A DNA stretch of 64,000 nucleotides from assembly GCF_001866075.3 (NCBI RefSeq), contig NZ_CP063356.1, positions 3,834,164 through 3,898,163 on the forward strand. Reading direction: 5' to 3'. How positions within the stretch are numbered: position 1 is the stretch's first letter; every line of letters starts with the position of its first letter. This document shows positions 28,366-38,048 of this stretch, piece by piece. The position numbers and the translations under genes are program-made. Source of the DNA: Anaerobacillus isosaccharinicus. Lineage in GTDB: Bacteria > Bacillota > Bacilli > Bacillales > Anaerobacillaceae. The notes under the pieces were generated by a model, which was not told the origin of the DNA, did not search any database, and saw nothing but the letters and a program-made list of their open reading frames with translations.

Positions 28366-28418
28366 TTGACAAACCATGTTATATTGATTTTAATTTATGT
28401 TCGTTTTAAAGAACGAAC
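28366..28418 (+). promoter_or_regulatory. Promoter and palindromic operator of the XRE regulator
   Basis: -35 TTGACA (28366-28371), 17-base spacer, -10 TTTAAT (28389-28394). Right after it, over the expected start of transcription, is the perfect 20-bp palindrome GTTCGTTTTAAAGAACGAAC (28399-28418). Its right half holds AAAGAAC, the complement of the SinR-type GTTCTTT motif. The same GTTC-GTT-TAAAGAAC pattern lies in the EPS promoter, pointing to autoregulation. Confidence 0.7.
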
Positions 28419-28449
28419 TTATTACGTGTTGAAATGAGGTGATTAGACA

Positions 28450-28788
28450 TTGAAGCATATTGGTGAGAAAATTAAAGATTTGAGACTTAAACATGGAATG
28501 ACATTAAAGGAATTAGGTGATGCAATTGAGTTTAATTATAGTAACTTATCAAAGATAGAACGGGGGCATCGTAAGCCAGCAATTGAATTTTTACAACGCT
28601 TGGCACACTACTTTAAAGTTGAAATGTCGTATTTCTTTAATGGCCAGAAGTATTTGCAGGATGAGGAAAACATAGAAGAATATCAGTTAATTGACTTAAT
28701 TGAAGAAATGAAGCGTAAAAATATTAGTTATGAAGAATTATTGGAAATGATCCGGAAACTAGACGATATGAAAAATCAGGTTGAATAG
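28450..28788 (+). CDS. XRE-family repressor, SinR-like in size and layout
   Basis: 112-residue DNA-binding protein. The helix-turn-helix (residues 4-62) reads IGEKIKDLRLKHGMTLKELGD and YSNLSKIERGHRKPAIEFLQRLAHYF. A helical C-terminal segment follows (YQLIDLIEEMKRKNISYEELLEMIRKL) that resembles the SinR/SinI dimerisation helices. Length is like SinR (111 residues). Start is TTG at 28450 behind GAGGTGAT. It has its own palindromic operator and lies directly upstream of the EPS locus, whose promoter has the same palindrome, so it is probably the biofilm repressor. No SinI-like gene was seen. Confidence 0.8.
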   Translation: MKHIGEKIKDLRLKHGMTLKELGDAIEFNYSNLSKIERGHRKPAIEFLQRLAHYFKVEMSYFFNGQKYLQDEENIEEYQLIDLIEEMKRKNISYEELLEMIRKLDDMKNQVE

Positions 28789-28881
28789 TTAATTTGAACG
28801 ATCTACTTAAATTCATATTGATCTGTTGAACTGTTTATAATAGGTGAACAAACCTAAATTTAATAAATAAGTAATTTTGTA

Positions 28882-28910
28882 TTGACACGTTCGTTATAAA
28901 GAACTATTAT
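28882..28910 (+). promoter_or_regulatory. EPS operon promoter with embedded operator
   Basis: -35 TTGACA (28882-28887), 17-base spacer, -10 TATTAT (28905-28910). The spacer contains GTTCGTTATAAAGAAC (28889-28904), which differs by one base from the central 16 bases of the palindrome at the XRE promoter. Bound protein would cover both promoter elements, as expected for repression of exopolysaccharide genes. Confidence 0.75.
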
Positions 28911-29057
28911 AATAAATATACAGAGTTTTCCAATTTGAACAATTTGTACTAAAAGTTGAAAGAGAATTAGAAGTAGAATTCGTGAAAGTAGAGTATTTAT
29001 CTAAATTTTTATGGGTAAATTGGGCAATAAAAAGCAATATATTTTTTTTACCTCGGT

Positions 29058-29085
29058 GTTCTTTATTAAGAATTGATTGTTCGTT
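29058..29085 (+). promoter_or_regulatory. Additional operator-like sites
   Basis: GTTCTTTATTAAGAAT (29058-29073, TTCTT/AAGAA inverted repeat) and GTTCGTT (29079-29085) repeat the half-site seen in the two upstream palindromes. They lie about 150 bases into the expected transcript and could allow repressor looping. Weak evidence alone. Confidence 0.4.
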
Positions 29086-29104
29086 AAAAAATGTTATTGG
29101 TGAT

Positions 29105-29212
29105 ATCTCCTTATCTATATCAATGGAGGTACTCGATCATGCTGTGGGTTGAAAAAACCTTAGACGCTCGTCGTCATTAGTGTGGTGTGAGGTTGGGTTA
29201 AATGCCCGCATT
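29105..29212 (+). ncRNA. Structured leader RNA, candidate EAR (epsC) element
   Basis: About 110 bases with several local hairpins: GGTT-gaaaa-AACC (29147-29159), GACG/CGTC (29163-29174) and GGG/CCC around 29194-29207, separated by G-rich single strands that could form pseudoknots. It lies upstream of an epsC homologue, the location of the eps-associated RNA in B. subtilis, which promotes transcription through distant terminators. Here a strong terminator follows at once, and two more interrupt the gene cluster at 37.96 and 40.68 kb. The identification is from position and general form; I could not run a covariance model. Confidence 0.6.
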
Positions 29213-29220
29213 TATTTAAA

Positions 29221-29270
29221 AAGTTTTAAGTATGCTGTTTAAATTTAAACCGCATACTTAAGGCTTTTTT
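29221..29270 (+). terminator. Terminator in the EPS leader
   Basis: Stem TTAAGTATGC (29226-29235) / GCATACTTAA (29252-29261), extended inside by GTTT/AAAC, followed by six T. It stands between the promoter and the first EPS gene, so it is a leader attenuator. Confidence 0.85.
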
Positions 29271-29405
29271 ATAAAAATAATACAAAGGAGTTGGTAATCT
29301 TTGAAAATTTTATATTAAATGTTCGGCTAAAATAGATTAAACAAGAAGAACAGAGAAGTGAAAAAAAATTGGTTCAAATAATAGATTACAGAAAGGTGGG
29401 ACTTT

Positions 29406-31232
29406 ATGACGTACAGACAGAGACTGTCATTATTCATTGCTATTGACTCAAGCATTGTGTTAACTGCAATTTTTATTAGCAGCTTATTAGTAAGTGCTGA
29501 TTTAAACATTCTGACATTCCCAATTATCATGTGTTCAATAGTTATCTTATCGAGTCATCATTTCTTTGCGGTCGTTTTAAAACTCTATAAAAAAGTTTGG
29601 GAGTACGCTAGTATAGCAGAATTATTGATTATTTTTAAAGTAGTAACGTTTTCAATCATAATTGCTGCGATTGTGCAGCAATTCATCCTCCATGACAACT
29701 TATTTCGAATACTAGTAATAACATGGATGCTTCATATTTTACTAATCGGAAGTTCACGTTTTTTTTGGAGAATGTATCGGGATCGTAAAGTGAACTCAGT
29801 TGATCATAAAAAAAGAACATTAATAATTGGTGCTGGTTCTGCTGGAACAATGGTAGCAAGACAGTTATTAAAAAGTAATGAAGGTAAATTATTACCAGTC
29901 GCTTTTATTGATGATGAATTTAAAAAACATCACTTGGATATTCTGGGAATTCCTGTTGTTGGAGGAATTGGTTATATAGAGACAGCGGTTGAAAAACTAA
30001 ACATTGATTATATTATCATTGCAATTCCTTCACTTAGTAAAAAAAGATTGAATATTATATTTGAAGCGTGTTCGAAAACAAAAACGAAAACGCAAATATT
30101 ACCAATGTTAGAGGATCTGGTAACTGGTAAGGTCTCGGTAACACAATTTCGTGATGTTCAAGTTGAAGACCTTCTTGGTAGAGAAACGGTTCAACTTAAT
30201 ATTGATAAAATACTAGGGTTTCTAACTAATAAAGTTGTCTTAGTGACAGGAGCTGGCGGTTCGATTGGATCAGAAATTTGTCGTCAGGTATCAACTTTTA
30301 GCCCTTACAAGATCATTCTATTAGGGCATGGTGAAAACAGTATCTATTCTATTGAGCTGGAGTTAAAAGAAAAATACGGTCATACAGATATAGAATTTAT
30401 AACAGAAATTGCTGATATTCAAGACGCAAACAGAATGACTGCTGTTATGAAGAAACATCGACCTACTGTAGTTTATCATGCGGCTGCTCATAAGCATGTT
30501 CCTCTAATGGAACGCAACCCAGAAGAAGCTGTTAAAAACAATTTAATAGGCACGAAAAATGTAGCAATGGCAGCAAGTCTGGCAGGGGTTGAAACGTTTG
30601 TCATGATTTCGTCTGATAAAGCTGTTAATCCAACAAGTGTCATGGGCGCAACGAAAAGACTATCAGAAATGCTTATTCAAAATCTAGATAAAACTAGTAA
30701 TACAAAGTTCGTTGCAGTTCGATTTGGAAATGTACTAGGGAGTAGAGGAAGTGTTATCCCTTTATTCAAAAAACAAATTGAAAAAGGTGGCCCAGTTACG
30801 ATAACACATCCTGAGATGGTTCGTTACTTTATGACCATTCCAGAAGCTTCACGACTAGTTATCCAAGCTGGATCGCTAGCAAAGGGTGGAGAGATATTTG
30901 TATTAGATATGGGTGAACCAGTTAAGATCGTAGACTTAGCAAGAAAGTTAATCGTTTTATCCGGTCATTCACTAGAGGATATTGAGATAGAATTTACTGG
31001 AATGAGACCAGGTGAGAAATTATATGAAGAATTATTAAAAGCTGAAGAAGTTCAGGAACAACAAATTTATCCAAAGATTTATATTGGTAAAACAGTTAAC
31101 CTTTATATGAAAGAAATAGAAGATATCATGAATAAATATTCAAGTTTAGATAAAGAATCGCTAACGGAAACATTGTTAAATCTAGCAAATAACAATTTTC
31201 CAATTAAGCCATTACTAACAATTCCTAGTTAA
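29406..31232 (+). CDS. epsC: UDP-sugar 4,6-dehydratase, EpsC/CapD type
   Basis: 608 residues. Four N-terminal membrane helices (to about residue 120) precede a Rossmann domain ([17 protein letters not shown], about 139-160) and the catalytic SDR domain from about residue 280 ([18 protein letters not shown]). The [16 protein letters not shown] active site has Met in place of the usual Tyr, as is normal for this branch. It makes the 4-keto-6-deoxy sugar that the EpsN-like aminotransferase downstream would aminate. AAAGGTGGG precedes the ATG. First gene of the EPS operon. Confidence 0.92.
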   Translation: MTYRQRLSLFIAIDSSIVLTAIFISSLLVSADLNILTFPIIMCSIVILSSHHFFAVVLKLYKKVWEYASIAELLIIFKVVTFSIIIAAIVQQFILHDNLFRILVITWMLHILLIGSSRFFWRMYRDRKVNSVDHKKRTLIIGAGSAGTMVARQLLKSNEGKLLPVAFIDDEFKKHHLDILGIPVVGGIGYIETAVEKLNIDYIIIAIPSLSKKRLNIIFEACSKTKTKTQILPMLEDLVTGKVSVTQFRDVQVEDLLGRETVQLNIDKILGFLTNKVVLVTGAGGSIGSEICRQVSTFSPYKIILLGHGENSIYSIELELKEKYGHTDIEFITEIADIQDANRMTAVMKKHRPTVVYHAAAHKHVPLMERNPEEAVKNNLIGTKNVAMAASLAGVETFVMISSDKAVNPTSVMGATKRLSEMLIQNLDKTSNTKFVAVRFGNVLGSRGSVIPLFKKQIEKGGPVTITHPEMVRYFMTIPEASRLVIQAGSLAKGGEIFVLDMGEPVKIVDLARKLIVLSGHSLEDIEIEFTGMRPGEKLYEELLKAEEVQEQQIYPKIYIGKTVNLYMKEIEDIMNKYSSLDKESLTETLLNLANNNFPIKPLLTIPS

Positions 31233-31246
31233 AGGAGTCGATTAAT

Positions 31247-32128
31247 TTGAAAGTTAGAAAAGCAATAATTCCAGCTGCGGGATTAGGAACAAGATTTTTG
31301 CCTGCAACAAAAGCGATGCCAAAAGAGATGCTGCCAATCGTCGATAAACCAACCATTCAATATATCGTTGAAGAAGCTATAGAATCTGGCATTGAAGATA
31401 TTATTATCGTAACAGGTAAAGGTAAAAGGGCGATTGAAGATCATTTTGATCATTCATTTGAGCTAGAACAGAATTTATTAGAAAAAGGGAAACTAGAGCT
31501 GCTGAATGAAGTACAAAAGTCTACAAAGCTCGTAGACATTCATTATATCCGCCAAAAAGAACCAAAAGGGTTAGGTCATGCGATTTGGTGTGCGCGTAAA
31601 TTTATAGGGAATGAGCCATTTGCTGTTCTTTTGGGTGATGATATAGTCAAAGCAGAAAAACCTTGTCTTCAACAATTGATGGAACAATATGAACGTTATA
31701 ATGCATCAATCATAGGCGTGCAACATGTGTTAGATGAAGAAGTTTCTCGCTATGGAATTATTGACGGTAAACAAATAGGAGAAAGATTATATAACGTTAT
31801 TAATCTAGTAGAAAAGCCAAAGCAGGAAGAAGCTCCCTCAACAATGGCTATACTTGGTCGCTACATTCTCAGTCCTAAAATTTTTGAGATATTGAACAAT
31901 CAGGTTCCTGGAGCTGGGGGAGAAATTCAGTTAACGGATGCAATCTCGGGCTTAAATCATTTTGAAGCTGTTTATGCTTATGATTTTGAAGGTGTCAGGT
32001 ATGATGTAGGCGAAAAAATGGGATTTATAAAAACAACGATTGAATTTGCACTACAGCGCGAAGATCTAAAATATAGTTTACTAGAATACCTTTCAAAAAT
32101 TACGGAAAAAGAAGGATATAAAATTTAA
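31247..32128 (+). CDS. galU: UTP-glucose-1-phosphate uridylyltransferase
   Basis: 293 residues, full length. It has the nucleotidyltransferase start [27 protein letters not shown] and the landmarks [28 protein letters not shown] and [12 protein letters not shown]. It makes UDP-glucose from UTP and glucose-1-phosphate, feeding EPS synthesis and the GalE encoded later in the locus. Start is TTG behind AAAGGAG, 14 bases after epsC. Confidence 0.95.
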   Translation: MKVRKAIIPAAGLGTRFLPATKAMPKEMLPIVDKPTIQYIVEEAIESGIEDIIIVTGKGKRAIEDHFDHSFELEQNLLEKGKLELLNEVQKSTKLVDIHYIRQKEPKGLGHAIWCARKFIGNEPFAVLLGDDIVKAEKPCLQQLMEQYERYNASIIGVQHVLDEEVSRYGIIDGKQIGERLYNVINLVEKPKQEEAPSTMAILGRYILSPKIFEILNNQVPGAGGEIQLTDAISGLNHFEAVYAYDFEGVRYDVGEKMGFIKTTIEFALQREDLKYSLLEYLSKITEKEGYKI

Positions 32129-32165
32129 GTGGATTAGAAAATAACGCTCATTATGGGGTGGACAA

Positions 32166-32780
32166 ATGAAAAGATTATTTGATTTTGTAATCTCTGTTTG
32201 TTTATTAGTTGTTCTGTTTCCTGTTTTTATTATTGTTGCATTGTTAGTGAGGATGAAACTAGGAACACCAATTATATATAAGCAACAACGCCCAGGCTTA
32301 TATAATAAGCCTTTTTTTCTTTATAAATTTCGTAGTATGTCAAATGAATTAGATATTAAAGGATTTTTATTATCTGATGAAAAAAGATTGACAACATTTG
32401 GGATGGCACTTAGAAAATATAGTCTAGATGAATTGCCACAGCTAATCAATGTGATAAAAGGTGATATTAGTCTAGTTGGACCAAGACCATTACTAATGAG
32501 GTATCTTCCGTTATATTCTAAAGAACATTTAAGAAGGCATAACGTTAGACCAGGAATTACTGGTTGGGCACAAGTGAATGGTAGAAACTCTATTTCGTGG
32601 GAAGAGAAATTCAACTTAGATGTTTGGTATGTAGATAATTATAGTATACTTCTCGATCTGAAAATTTTACTTTTGACTGTTCATAAAGTGTTTAAATCTG
32701 ATGGAATTAATCAGGAAGGCCATGCAACTGTCGAGGATTTTGAAGGTTATCAAAAAGAAAAATCTAAAGCTTTGAATTGA
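32166..32780 (+). CDS. epsL: Undecaprenyl-phosphate sugar phosphotransferase, EpsL-like
   Basis: 204-residue initiating transferase of the bacterial sugar transferase family. One N-terminal membrane/re-entrant helix (about 6-28) is followed by [49 protein letters not shown] and [14 protein letters not shown]. It moves a sugar-1-phosphate to undecaprenyl phosphate at the membrane to start the repeat unit. Monotopic, PglC/EpsL size. GGGGTGG precedes the ATG. Confidence 0.9.
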   Translation: MKRLFDFVISVCLLVVLFPVFIIVALLVRMKLGTPIIYKQQRPGLYNKPFFLYKFRSMSNELDIKGFLLSDEKRLTTFGMALRKYSLDELPQLINVIKGDISLVGPRPLLMRYLPLYSKEHLRRHNVRPGITGWAQVNGRNSISWEEKFNLDVWYVDNYSILLDLKILLLTVHKVFKSDGINQEGHATVEDFEGYQKEKSKALN

Positions 32781-32837
32781 ATTAAAATTGTTTCATAATT
32801 TTAAAAAATCTAGTTTAAAAGAAGGTGAAATTTCTTT

Positions 32838-33983
32838 ATGAATAATGACAAGATCTTTTTATCTCCACCACATATGAGCGGAAATGAAATGGATTATATC
32901 CAAGAAGCCTTTGAAACGAATTGGATTGCTCCTGTTGGTCCAAATATTGATGCCTTTGAAAAAGAAATGGCAAACTATATAGAAGCTAATGATGCTGTTG
33001 CAGTAAGTTCTGGTACTGCTGCCATTCATTTAGCTCTTTCTTTATTAAATGTAGGAAAAGGGGATCGGGTTTTTTGTTCTAGTTTAACATTTGTCGCAAG
33101 TGCAAACCCAATCTTGTATCAAGGAGGAGAACCTGTATTTATCGACTCTGAGCCTGAATCATGGAATATGTCACCCGAAGCGTTAGAAAGAGCTTTACAT
33201 GAAGCTTTTTTAGAAAAAAAACTTCCAAAAGCCATTATTGTTGTTCACTTATATGGGCAAAGTGCAAAAATGGATGAAATCATGGCTTTAGCTAATCATT
33301 ATAACGTTCCTATAATTGAAGATGCTGCTGAATCCCTTGGCTCAACATATAAAGGAAAAGCAAGTGGTGTCCTTGGTGAACTTGGGATTTATTCATTCAA
33401 TGGTAATAAAATAATAACTACATCAGGTGGGGGAATGCTAGTTTGTCAAAATAGTGATTTGGCAAAGAAAGCTAGATTTTTAGCAACTCAAGCTAGGGAT
33501 GAAGCACTTCACTACCAACATAGCAAACTAGGATTTAATTATCGCATGAGTAACGTCTTAGCTGGCATTGGAAGAGCACAATTAGAAGTGTTAGAAGATA
33601 GAGTCGCAATAAGACGGACAGTCTTTCAAAGGTATCACCAGGAACTACACCAGTTACCTGGTGTTTTTTTTATGGAAGAATTACAGCACACGCGTTCAAA
33701 CCGGTGGTTAACAACACTTACGATTGATAAAGAAGTAACTGGGGTATCGACAAATTCAATTTTGAAATCACTTTCAGATGCAAATATTGAAGCCCGACCT
33801 GTATGGAAGCCACTCCATTTACAGCCGTTGTTCAAAGGAACAAAGTTTTATTTACACCGAGAAGATCAGTGTGTGTCTGAAAGGTTATTTAATACAGGGA
33901 TATGCTTACCTTCGGGATCTAGTTTGAAAGAGGTGGAACAGATGATGGTTATTGATTGTTTAAGAAATGCGATGAATTGCTAA
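32838..33983 (+). CDS. epsN: DegT/DnrJ/EryC1 aminotransferase, EpsN-like
   Basis: PLP-dependent sugar aminotransferase of 381 residues. The Schiff-base lysine is Lys191 in YSFNGNKIITTSGGGM; Asp162 in the EDAAESLGS motif contacts the pyridine nitrogen. It would transfer an amino group to the 4-keto sugar made by EpsC, giving a UDP-amino-dideoxy sugar such as a bacillosamine precursor. AGAAGGTG precedes the ATG. An acetyltransferase of the EpsM/PglD type, which usually completes this pathway, is not found in the locus. Confidence 0.9.
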   Translation: MNNDKIFLSPPHMSGNEMDYIQEAFETNWIAPVGPNIDAFEKEMANYIEANDAVAVSSGTAAIHLALSLLNVGKGDRVFCSSLTFVASANPILYQGGEPVFIDSEPESWNMSPEALERALHEAFLEKKLPKAIIVVHLYGQSAKMDEIMALANHYNVPIIEDAAESLGSTYKGKASGVLGELGIYSFNGNKIITTSGGGMLVCQNSDLAKKARFLATQARDEALHYQHSKLGFNYRMSNVLAGIGRAQLEVLEDRVAIRRTVFQRYHQELHQLPGVFFMEELQHTRSNRWLTTLTIDKEVTGVSTNSILKSLSDANIEARPVWKPLHLQPLFKGTKFYLHREDQCVSERLFNTGICLPSGSSLKEVEQMMVIDCLRNAMNC

Positions 33984-34011
33984 ATTTTTCAAGGGAAGGT
34001 GTCGGTTACAA

Positions 34012-35280
34012 GTGGGTTCAGCACTTGATTTAACCTATAGTAACAGAAGAAATAGTGTTTTTTTAAGTATGTTAATATTTTTTATGGCGATATTTCTAAA
34101 TCAATCAGATGTTCTTTTTGGTGTAAATATTTCATTTGCTGATTTTTTTTGCGTGATAATTTTAATGGTATTAGCATTTAGTCATTGTTTAATTATACCG
34201 ATTATTCCTATTGTATTTTTCCTAGTGGTTTCTATGAGCGTCCTGTTAACTGCAGTATTTTATGTTCCGTTTCATTTCGAACTATATCTAGATCCAATAA
34301 AAATTATTAGTGATTATATTAAATTATGTGCCACTATTCTTTATTTCTTCATTGGCTATAATCTTGCAAATTTAAACTTAATAACTAAAACAATCAAATG
34401 GTATTCAATTTTTGGTATTCTAATTGGTCTGTTAGGAGTTACATTAACAGTGTTAAATCTAAAGATATTTTCACAAGTTTTGTTTTATGCAGATACTAGG
34501 TATAAAGGTCTTATGATTGACCCAAATTATTTTTCAGTCATACTAATTACCTCATCAGTTTATTTAACAAGGCTCAAAGAAATGAAGGTGAAATGGAAAT
34601 TAGTAATTTTTATCATAACATTTTTATCAGTTTTAGCTGCAGGATCTAAAACAGGGTTAATCACTCTCTTCTGTTATTTATTGATTAGGACTTTTGAGTA
34701 TGTGTTTTCGAAAAAGAAAAACATCAAAATGTTAGTAATTCAACTAGTGTTGATTGTAATGACAATTATAATCACTACAATGGCATTCAACTTTTTTCAG
34801 CAGTTCATTAGTGACCTAGCAACCAGTAGACCTTCATTTGCTAGAGTTTATCTTTTATTTGCAGACTTTAACGGTGCTGTTTCGGGTAATGGTTCAGAAA
34901 GAGATAGAACTTGGTACGTTGCATTACAAATCATTAAATTATCTCCACTCTTTGGTATAGGTATTGGAACCTATACTTCAATTGCATCATCGATGTTTAA
35001 TTATAATAATGTTGCTCATAATACGTTTTTACAGATTACTGCTGAATGGGGGCTTCCTTTAGCAGTTTTCTTTTTATCTTATCTCTTTTATACACTTGGA
35101 AAGGCAACATTCTCTAAATCAATTAATACCGAAACTAATCTAATACTAAGAGACATAATCATCATTGTTTTATTTGGTTCTATGGCCATTACGTTGAGTA
35201 ATGCGCGCATACTTTGGTTTTTCCTAGGAGCAATTGTGTATTCACTAGATAGGAATAAAATTAATTCCACCAATAAATAA
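34012..35280 (+). CDS. O-antigen ligase/polymerase-like membrane protein
   Basis: 422-residue integral membrane protein with about 11-12 helices and a central loop. The late segment IGIGTYTSIASSMFNYNNVAHNTFLQITAEWGLP is the Wzy_C/O-antigen ligase signature. In a Wzx/Wzy locus this position fits the repeat-unit polymerase. Start is GTG at 34012 behind AAGGGAAGGTG. AT-rich like its neighbour flippase. Confidence 0.8.
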   Translation: MGSALDLTYSNRRNSVFLSMLIFFMAIFLNQSDVLFGVNISFADFFCVIILMVLAFSHCLIIPIIPIVFFLVVSMSVLLTAVFYVPFHFELYLDPIKIISDYIKLCATILYFFIGYNLANLNLITKTIKWYSIFGILIGLLGVTLTVLNLKIFSQVLFYADTRYKGLMIDPNYFSVILITSSVYLTRLKEMKVKWKLVIFIITFLSVLAAGSKTGLITLFCYLLIRTFEYVFSKKKNIKMLVIQLVLIVMTIIITTMAFNFFQQFISDLATSRPSFARVYLLFADFNGAVSGNGSERDRTWYVALQIIKLSPLFGIGIGTYTSIASSMFNYNNVAHNTFLQITAEWGLPLAVFFLSYLFYTLGKATFSKSINTETNLILRDIIIIVLFGSMAITLSNARILWFFLGAIVYSLDRNKINSTNK

Positions 35281-35301
35281 CATTAATAAATTGGAGATGA
35301 C

Positions 35302-36864
35302 ATGAAAAAGACTGTAATCATCTTAATGATATTAACAATCATTTCAAAAATTTTAGGGTTTATGAGGGATGTTACTTTATCATTTTTTTATGGAGCATCG
35401 AATATTAGTGATGTGTTCTTAATTGCTTTAACAATCCCAACTATATTTTTCGCAATCATAGGGCAAGGAATTGTTACTGGTTATATACCTATGTGTAGCC
35501 TCATTAAAAATAAAGATGGCTATGAAAAGGCAACTAGATATACAAACAATACTATAAATATTGTTATGGTGACATGTACAATTTTAATTATAATCGGATT
35601 ATTGTTTACAGAGGCAATTGTTAAAATTATTGCCTCTGGATTTGAAGGTAGTGTCTTAGAATTAGCGGTAGTCTTTACAAGAATTACTATGGTAGGTATT
35701 TACTTCACTGCATTAATTTATATTTTTTCTTCTTATCTTCAAATTAAAGGCTTATTTTATGTGCAGGGAATTATGGGGCTTCCATTAAACATTTTTTTTA
35801 TAGCAGCAATAATAATTAGTGCAAAAACGAATGTATATATTTTAGCTATGGGCAGTTTATTCGCTATTGCATCTCAGTTAATATTAATCGTTATTTATGC
35901 ATATAAAAAAAATTATCGATATCAATTAATCTTAGATTTTAAGGATGAAAATATAAGAAAAATGGTTTTGTTAGCTCTTCCGGCAATAATGGGTGCTTCG
36001 ATTACACAGATTAATGTAATGCTCGATCGCACGATAGCATCACGGATATCTGAGGGAGGTATTTCTGCTTTAAACTATGCGAGCACATTAAGTAGCTTTA
36101 TCTTAGGGATATTCGTTTTATCTATTTCTACTGTTATTTTTCCAAAAATTTCTAAAATGGCAGTAGAAAAAAACTTAGAAGGAATAAAAAAATCGACTTC
36201 TGACGCAATTAATGTTATTACCTTGCTAGTCATTCCAGCTACGATTGGGTATATCATTTATGCTGGGCCCATTGTAAAGTTATTGTTTGGGAGAGGAGCA
36301 TTTGATGAGAGTGCGGTATTAATGACATCTTATGCCTTAATATTCTATTCAATAGGTATTATTGGTTTTGGAATCAGAGAGGTATTGTCTAAAACATTTT
36401 ATTCTCTTCAAGATGTTAAGACACCAATGCTCAATGCTGGGATAGCAATGATATTAAATATCGTTTTAAACATTATCTTATCAAAATTTTTAGGAATTGG
36501 TGGTTTGGCCCTTGCAACAAGTATATCAGCGATTTTTTGCACAATTCTCTTAATGTTTAGCCTGCGGAAGAAGATAGGTAGTTTTGGGATGAAAGGCATT
36601 ACCAAATCATTTGTTAAAATACTCATGGCTTCAATAATTATGGGGATTATCAGTAAGCTTCTCTATATCTACTTCATTACTACAATAGGGTTAACGATAT
36701 CGCTACTACTTTCAATTTGTATAGCAATCATTGTGTACGTGTTGATTATTTCCTTCATGAAGATCGATGTCGTAGATTTATTTATAGATGAACTTAAGAA
36801 CAAGCTAAAAATACTAAAGGAAACGAATATTCCTCAAAGTAGTAAAGTAAGGAAAAAGGCATAG
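35302..36864 (+). CDS. MurJ/MviN-like lipid-linked oligosaccharide flippase
   Basis: 520 residues with about 14 membrane helices. The N-terminus (ILTIISKILGFMRDVTLSFFYG) and PAIMGASITQINVMLDRTIASRISEGGISALNYA are typical of the MVN/MurJ branch of the MOP superfamily. Position between the polymerase and pyruvyl transferase genes suggests it does the Wzx job, moving the undecaprenyl-linked repeat unit outward. A housekeeping lipid II flippase role cannot be excluded from sequence alone. GGAG precedes the ATG. Confidence 0.85.
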   Translation: MKKTVIILMILTIISKILGFMRDVTLSFFYGASNISDVFLIALTIPTIFFAIIGQGIVTGYIPMCSLIKNKDGYEKATRYTNNTINIVMVTCTILIIIGLLFTEAIVKIIASGFEGSVLELAVVFTRITMVGIYFTALIYIFSSYLQIKGLFYVQGIMGLPLNIFFIAAIIISAKTNVYILAMGSLFAIASQLILIVIYAYKKNYRYQLILDFKDENIRKMVLLALPAIMGASITQINVMLDRTIASRISEGGISALNYASTLSSFILGIFVLSISTVIFPKISKMAVEKNLEGIKKSTSDAINVITLLVIPATIGYIIYAGPIVKLLFGRGAFDESAVLMTSYALIFYSIGIIGFGIREVLSKTFYSLQDVKTPMLNAGIAMILNIVLNIILSKFLGIGGLALATSISAIFCTILLMFSLRKKIGSFGMKGITKSFVKILMASIIMGIISKLLYIYFITTIGLTISLLLSICIAIIVYVLIISFMKIDVVDLFIDELKNKLKILKETNIPQSSKVRKKA

Positions 36865-36968
36865 TGGTTTATATCTAGTTAGGGTAGCAAGAACTGGACG
36901 ATAAAAAGTTAAATGGCTATTTGTGATAGAGGATTGTTTTGACTTGACTTATAAAGGGGAGAATCATT

Positions 36969-37940
36969 TTGGATGAGTGCAAAGTTGGCATGGAAGAAAT
37001 TATGAGCAATTTGGAGATATTAAAATCGGTTATTCCTAAAAAAGCAAAAGTTATTTATCTTGAATACCCCATTTTTGCAAATGTTGGAGATTTACTAATT
37101 ATGAAAGGAACAGAAGAGTTTTTCAAAATACATGAATTACAAGTTATTGGTCGTTACACGAAAAATAACTTCAATTATACAAAAGAGATCCCAGAGGATT
37201 GCATCATTCTTTGTCATGGTGGTGGTAACTTTGGCGATTTATATAGTGTGCATCAGCTAAATCGAGAAAAAATTATCGAAAGCTACCCAGATCATAAAAT
37301 TGTCGTTTTGCCACAAACTATTTACTTTGAAAACAATGAACATTTAAATAGAGCTAAACAAATTTTTAATCAACATAACAATTTACACGTATTTACGAGG
37401 GATAAACGTTCCTATGAATTTGCAAAAGAATACTTTACTGTGAATATCTATTTATCACCTGATATGGCTCATTTTCTTTGGCCTTTGTCTTATTCCTCTG
37501 AAATTAAAAATAATGTATTATATTTTCTACGAACTGACCAGGAAGCAAATAATGGGTTACAAAGAATGCAATTTTGTGAAAAAAGTTTAGATTGGGGAAG
37601 TATGTTAACTCTAACAGAAAAAGCTCTTATAAAAATAATTGCAGCTTTCGGTAAACTAGATAAATTATTAAATAATGTGTTACCTATAGCAGCTATATGG
37701 AAGAAATACAGCGATTATTTAATTAGTAAAAGTTTCAAGGTCTTTAGTGAACATGAGAAGATTGTAACCTCTAGATTACATGGGCATATCATGGCATGTT
37801 TGTTAAATAAGGAAAATCTTTTACTTGATAACTCTTACGGAAAAAACTCTGAATATTTTAAAGCATGGACCTATAGAGTCACGAATAGTGATTTAATACA
37901 AATTGATGATCAACAAGAAAAACTGGAATCATCCCAGTAA
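36969..37940 (+). CDS. Polysaccharide pyruvyl transferase, EpsO/EpsI-like
   Basis: 323 residues of the PS_pyruv_trans family: IFANVGDLLIMKGTEEFF, LCHGGGNFGDLYSVHQLNREK, IVVLPQTIYF and VTSRLHGHIMACLL. It adds ketal-linked pyruvate to a sugar of the repeat unit, giving the polymer negative charge. Start is TTG at 36969 behind AAAGGGGA; the alternative ATG at 36990 is not preceded by a good site. A terminator follows. Confidence 0.88.
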   Translation: MDECKVGMEEIMSNLEILKSVIPKKAKVIYLEYPIFANVGDLLIMKGTEEFFKIHELQVIGRYTKNNFNYTKEIPEDCIILCHGGGNFGDLYSVHQLNREKIIESYPDHKIVVLPQTIYFENNEHLNRAKQIFNQHNNLHVFTRDKRSYEFAKEYFTVNIYLSPDMAHFLWPLSYSSEIKNNVLYFLRTDQEANNGLQRMQFCEKSLDWGSMLTLTEKALIKIIAAFGKLDKLLNNVLPIAAIWKKYSDYLISKSFKVFSEHEKIVTSRLHGHIMACLLNKENLLLDNSYGKNSEYFKAWTYRVTNSDLIQIDDQQEKLESSQ

Positions 37941-37958
37941 TTTTAATAACTTCGAGTA

Positions 37959-37986
37959 GGGTTACGATTATTCGTAACCTTTTTTC
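37959..37986 (+). terminator. Terminator inside the EPS locus
   Basis: Stem GGTTACG / CGTAACC with a six-base loop and six T, splitting the locus after the pyruvyl transferase gene. Readthrough may depend on the leader RNA. Confidence 0.85.
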
Positions 37987-38048
37987 TAGTAACTTTACAA
38001 ACGTTTATTTAATTTGTTAAAGAAAAAAATCTTACAAGGAGGATAAAA

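Larger units (their letters stand above)
28789..29405 (+). other. EPS operon leader region, no protein gene
   Basis: 617 bases hold the EPS promoter with operator, two further operator-like sites, the structured candidate EAR RNA, a strong terminator and the epsC ribosome binding site AAAGGTGGG. An open frame ending at 29152 lacks a start signal and overlaps the RNA. Confidence 0.75.

Noticed and set aside
28982-29152. A 56-residue open frame starting at GTG in the EPS leader.
   Set aside because: No ribosome binding site or recognisable protein, and it overlaps the candidate EAR RNA and operator sites. Open by chance.
29105-29212. Possible cyclic-di-GMP riboswitch before the EPS genes.
   Set aside because: The conserved cores of the GEMM classes are not visible, while the position before epsC fits an EAR element better.
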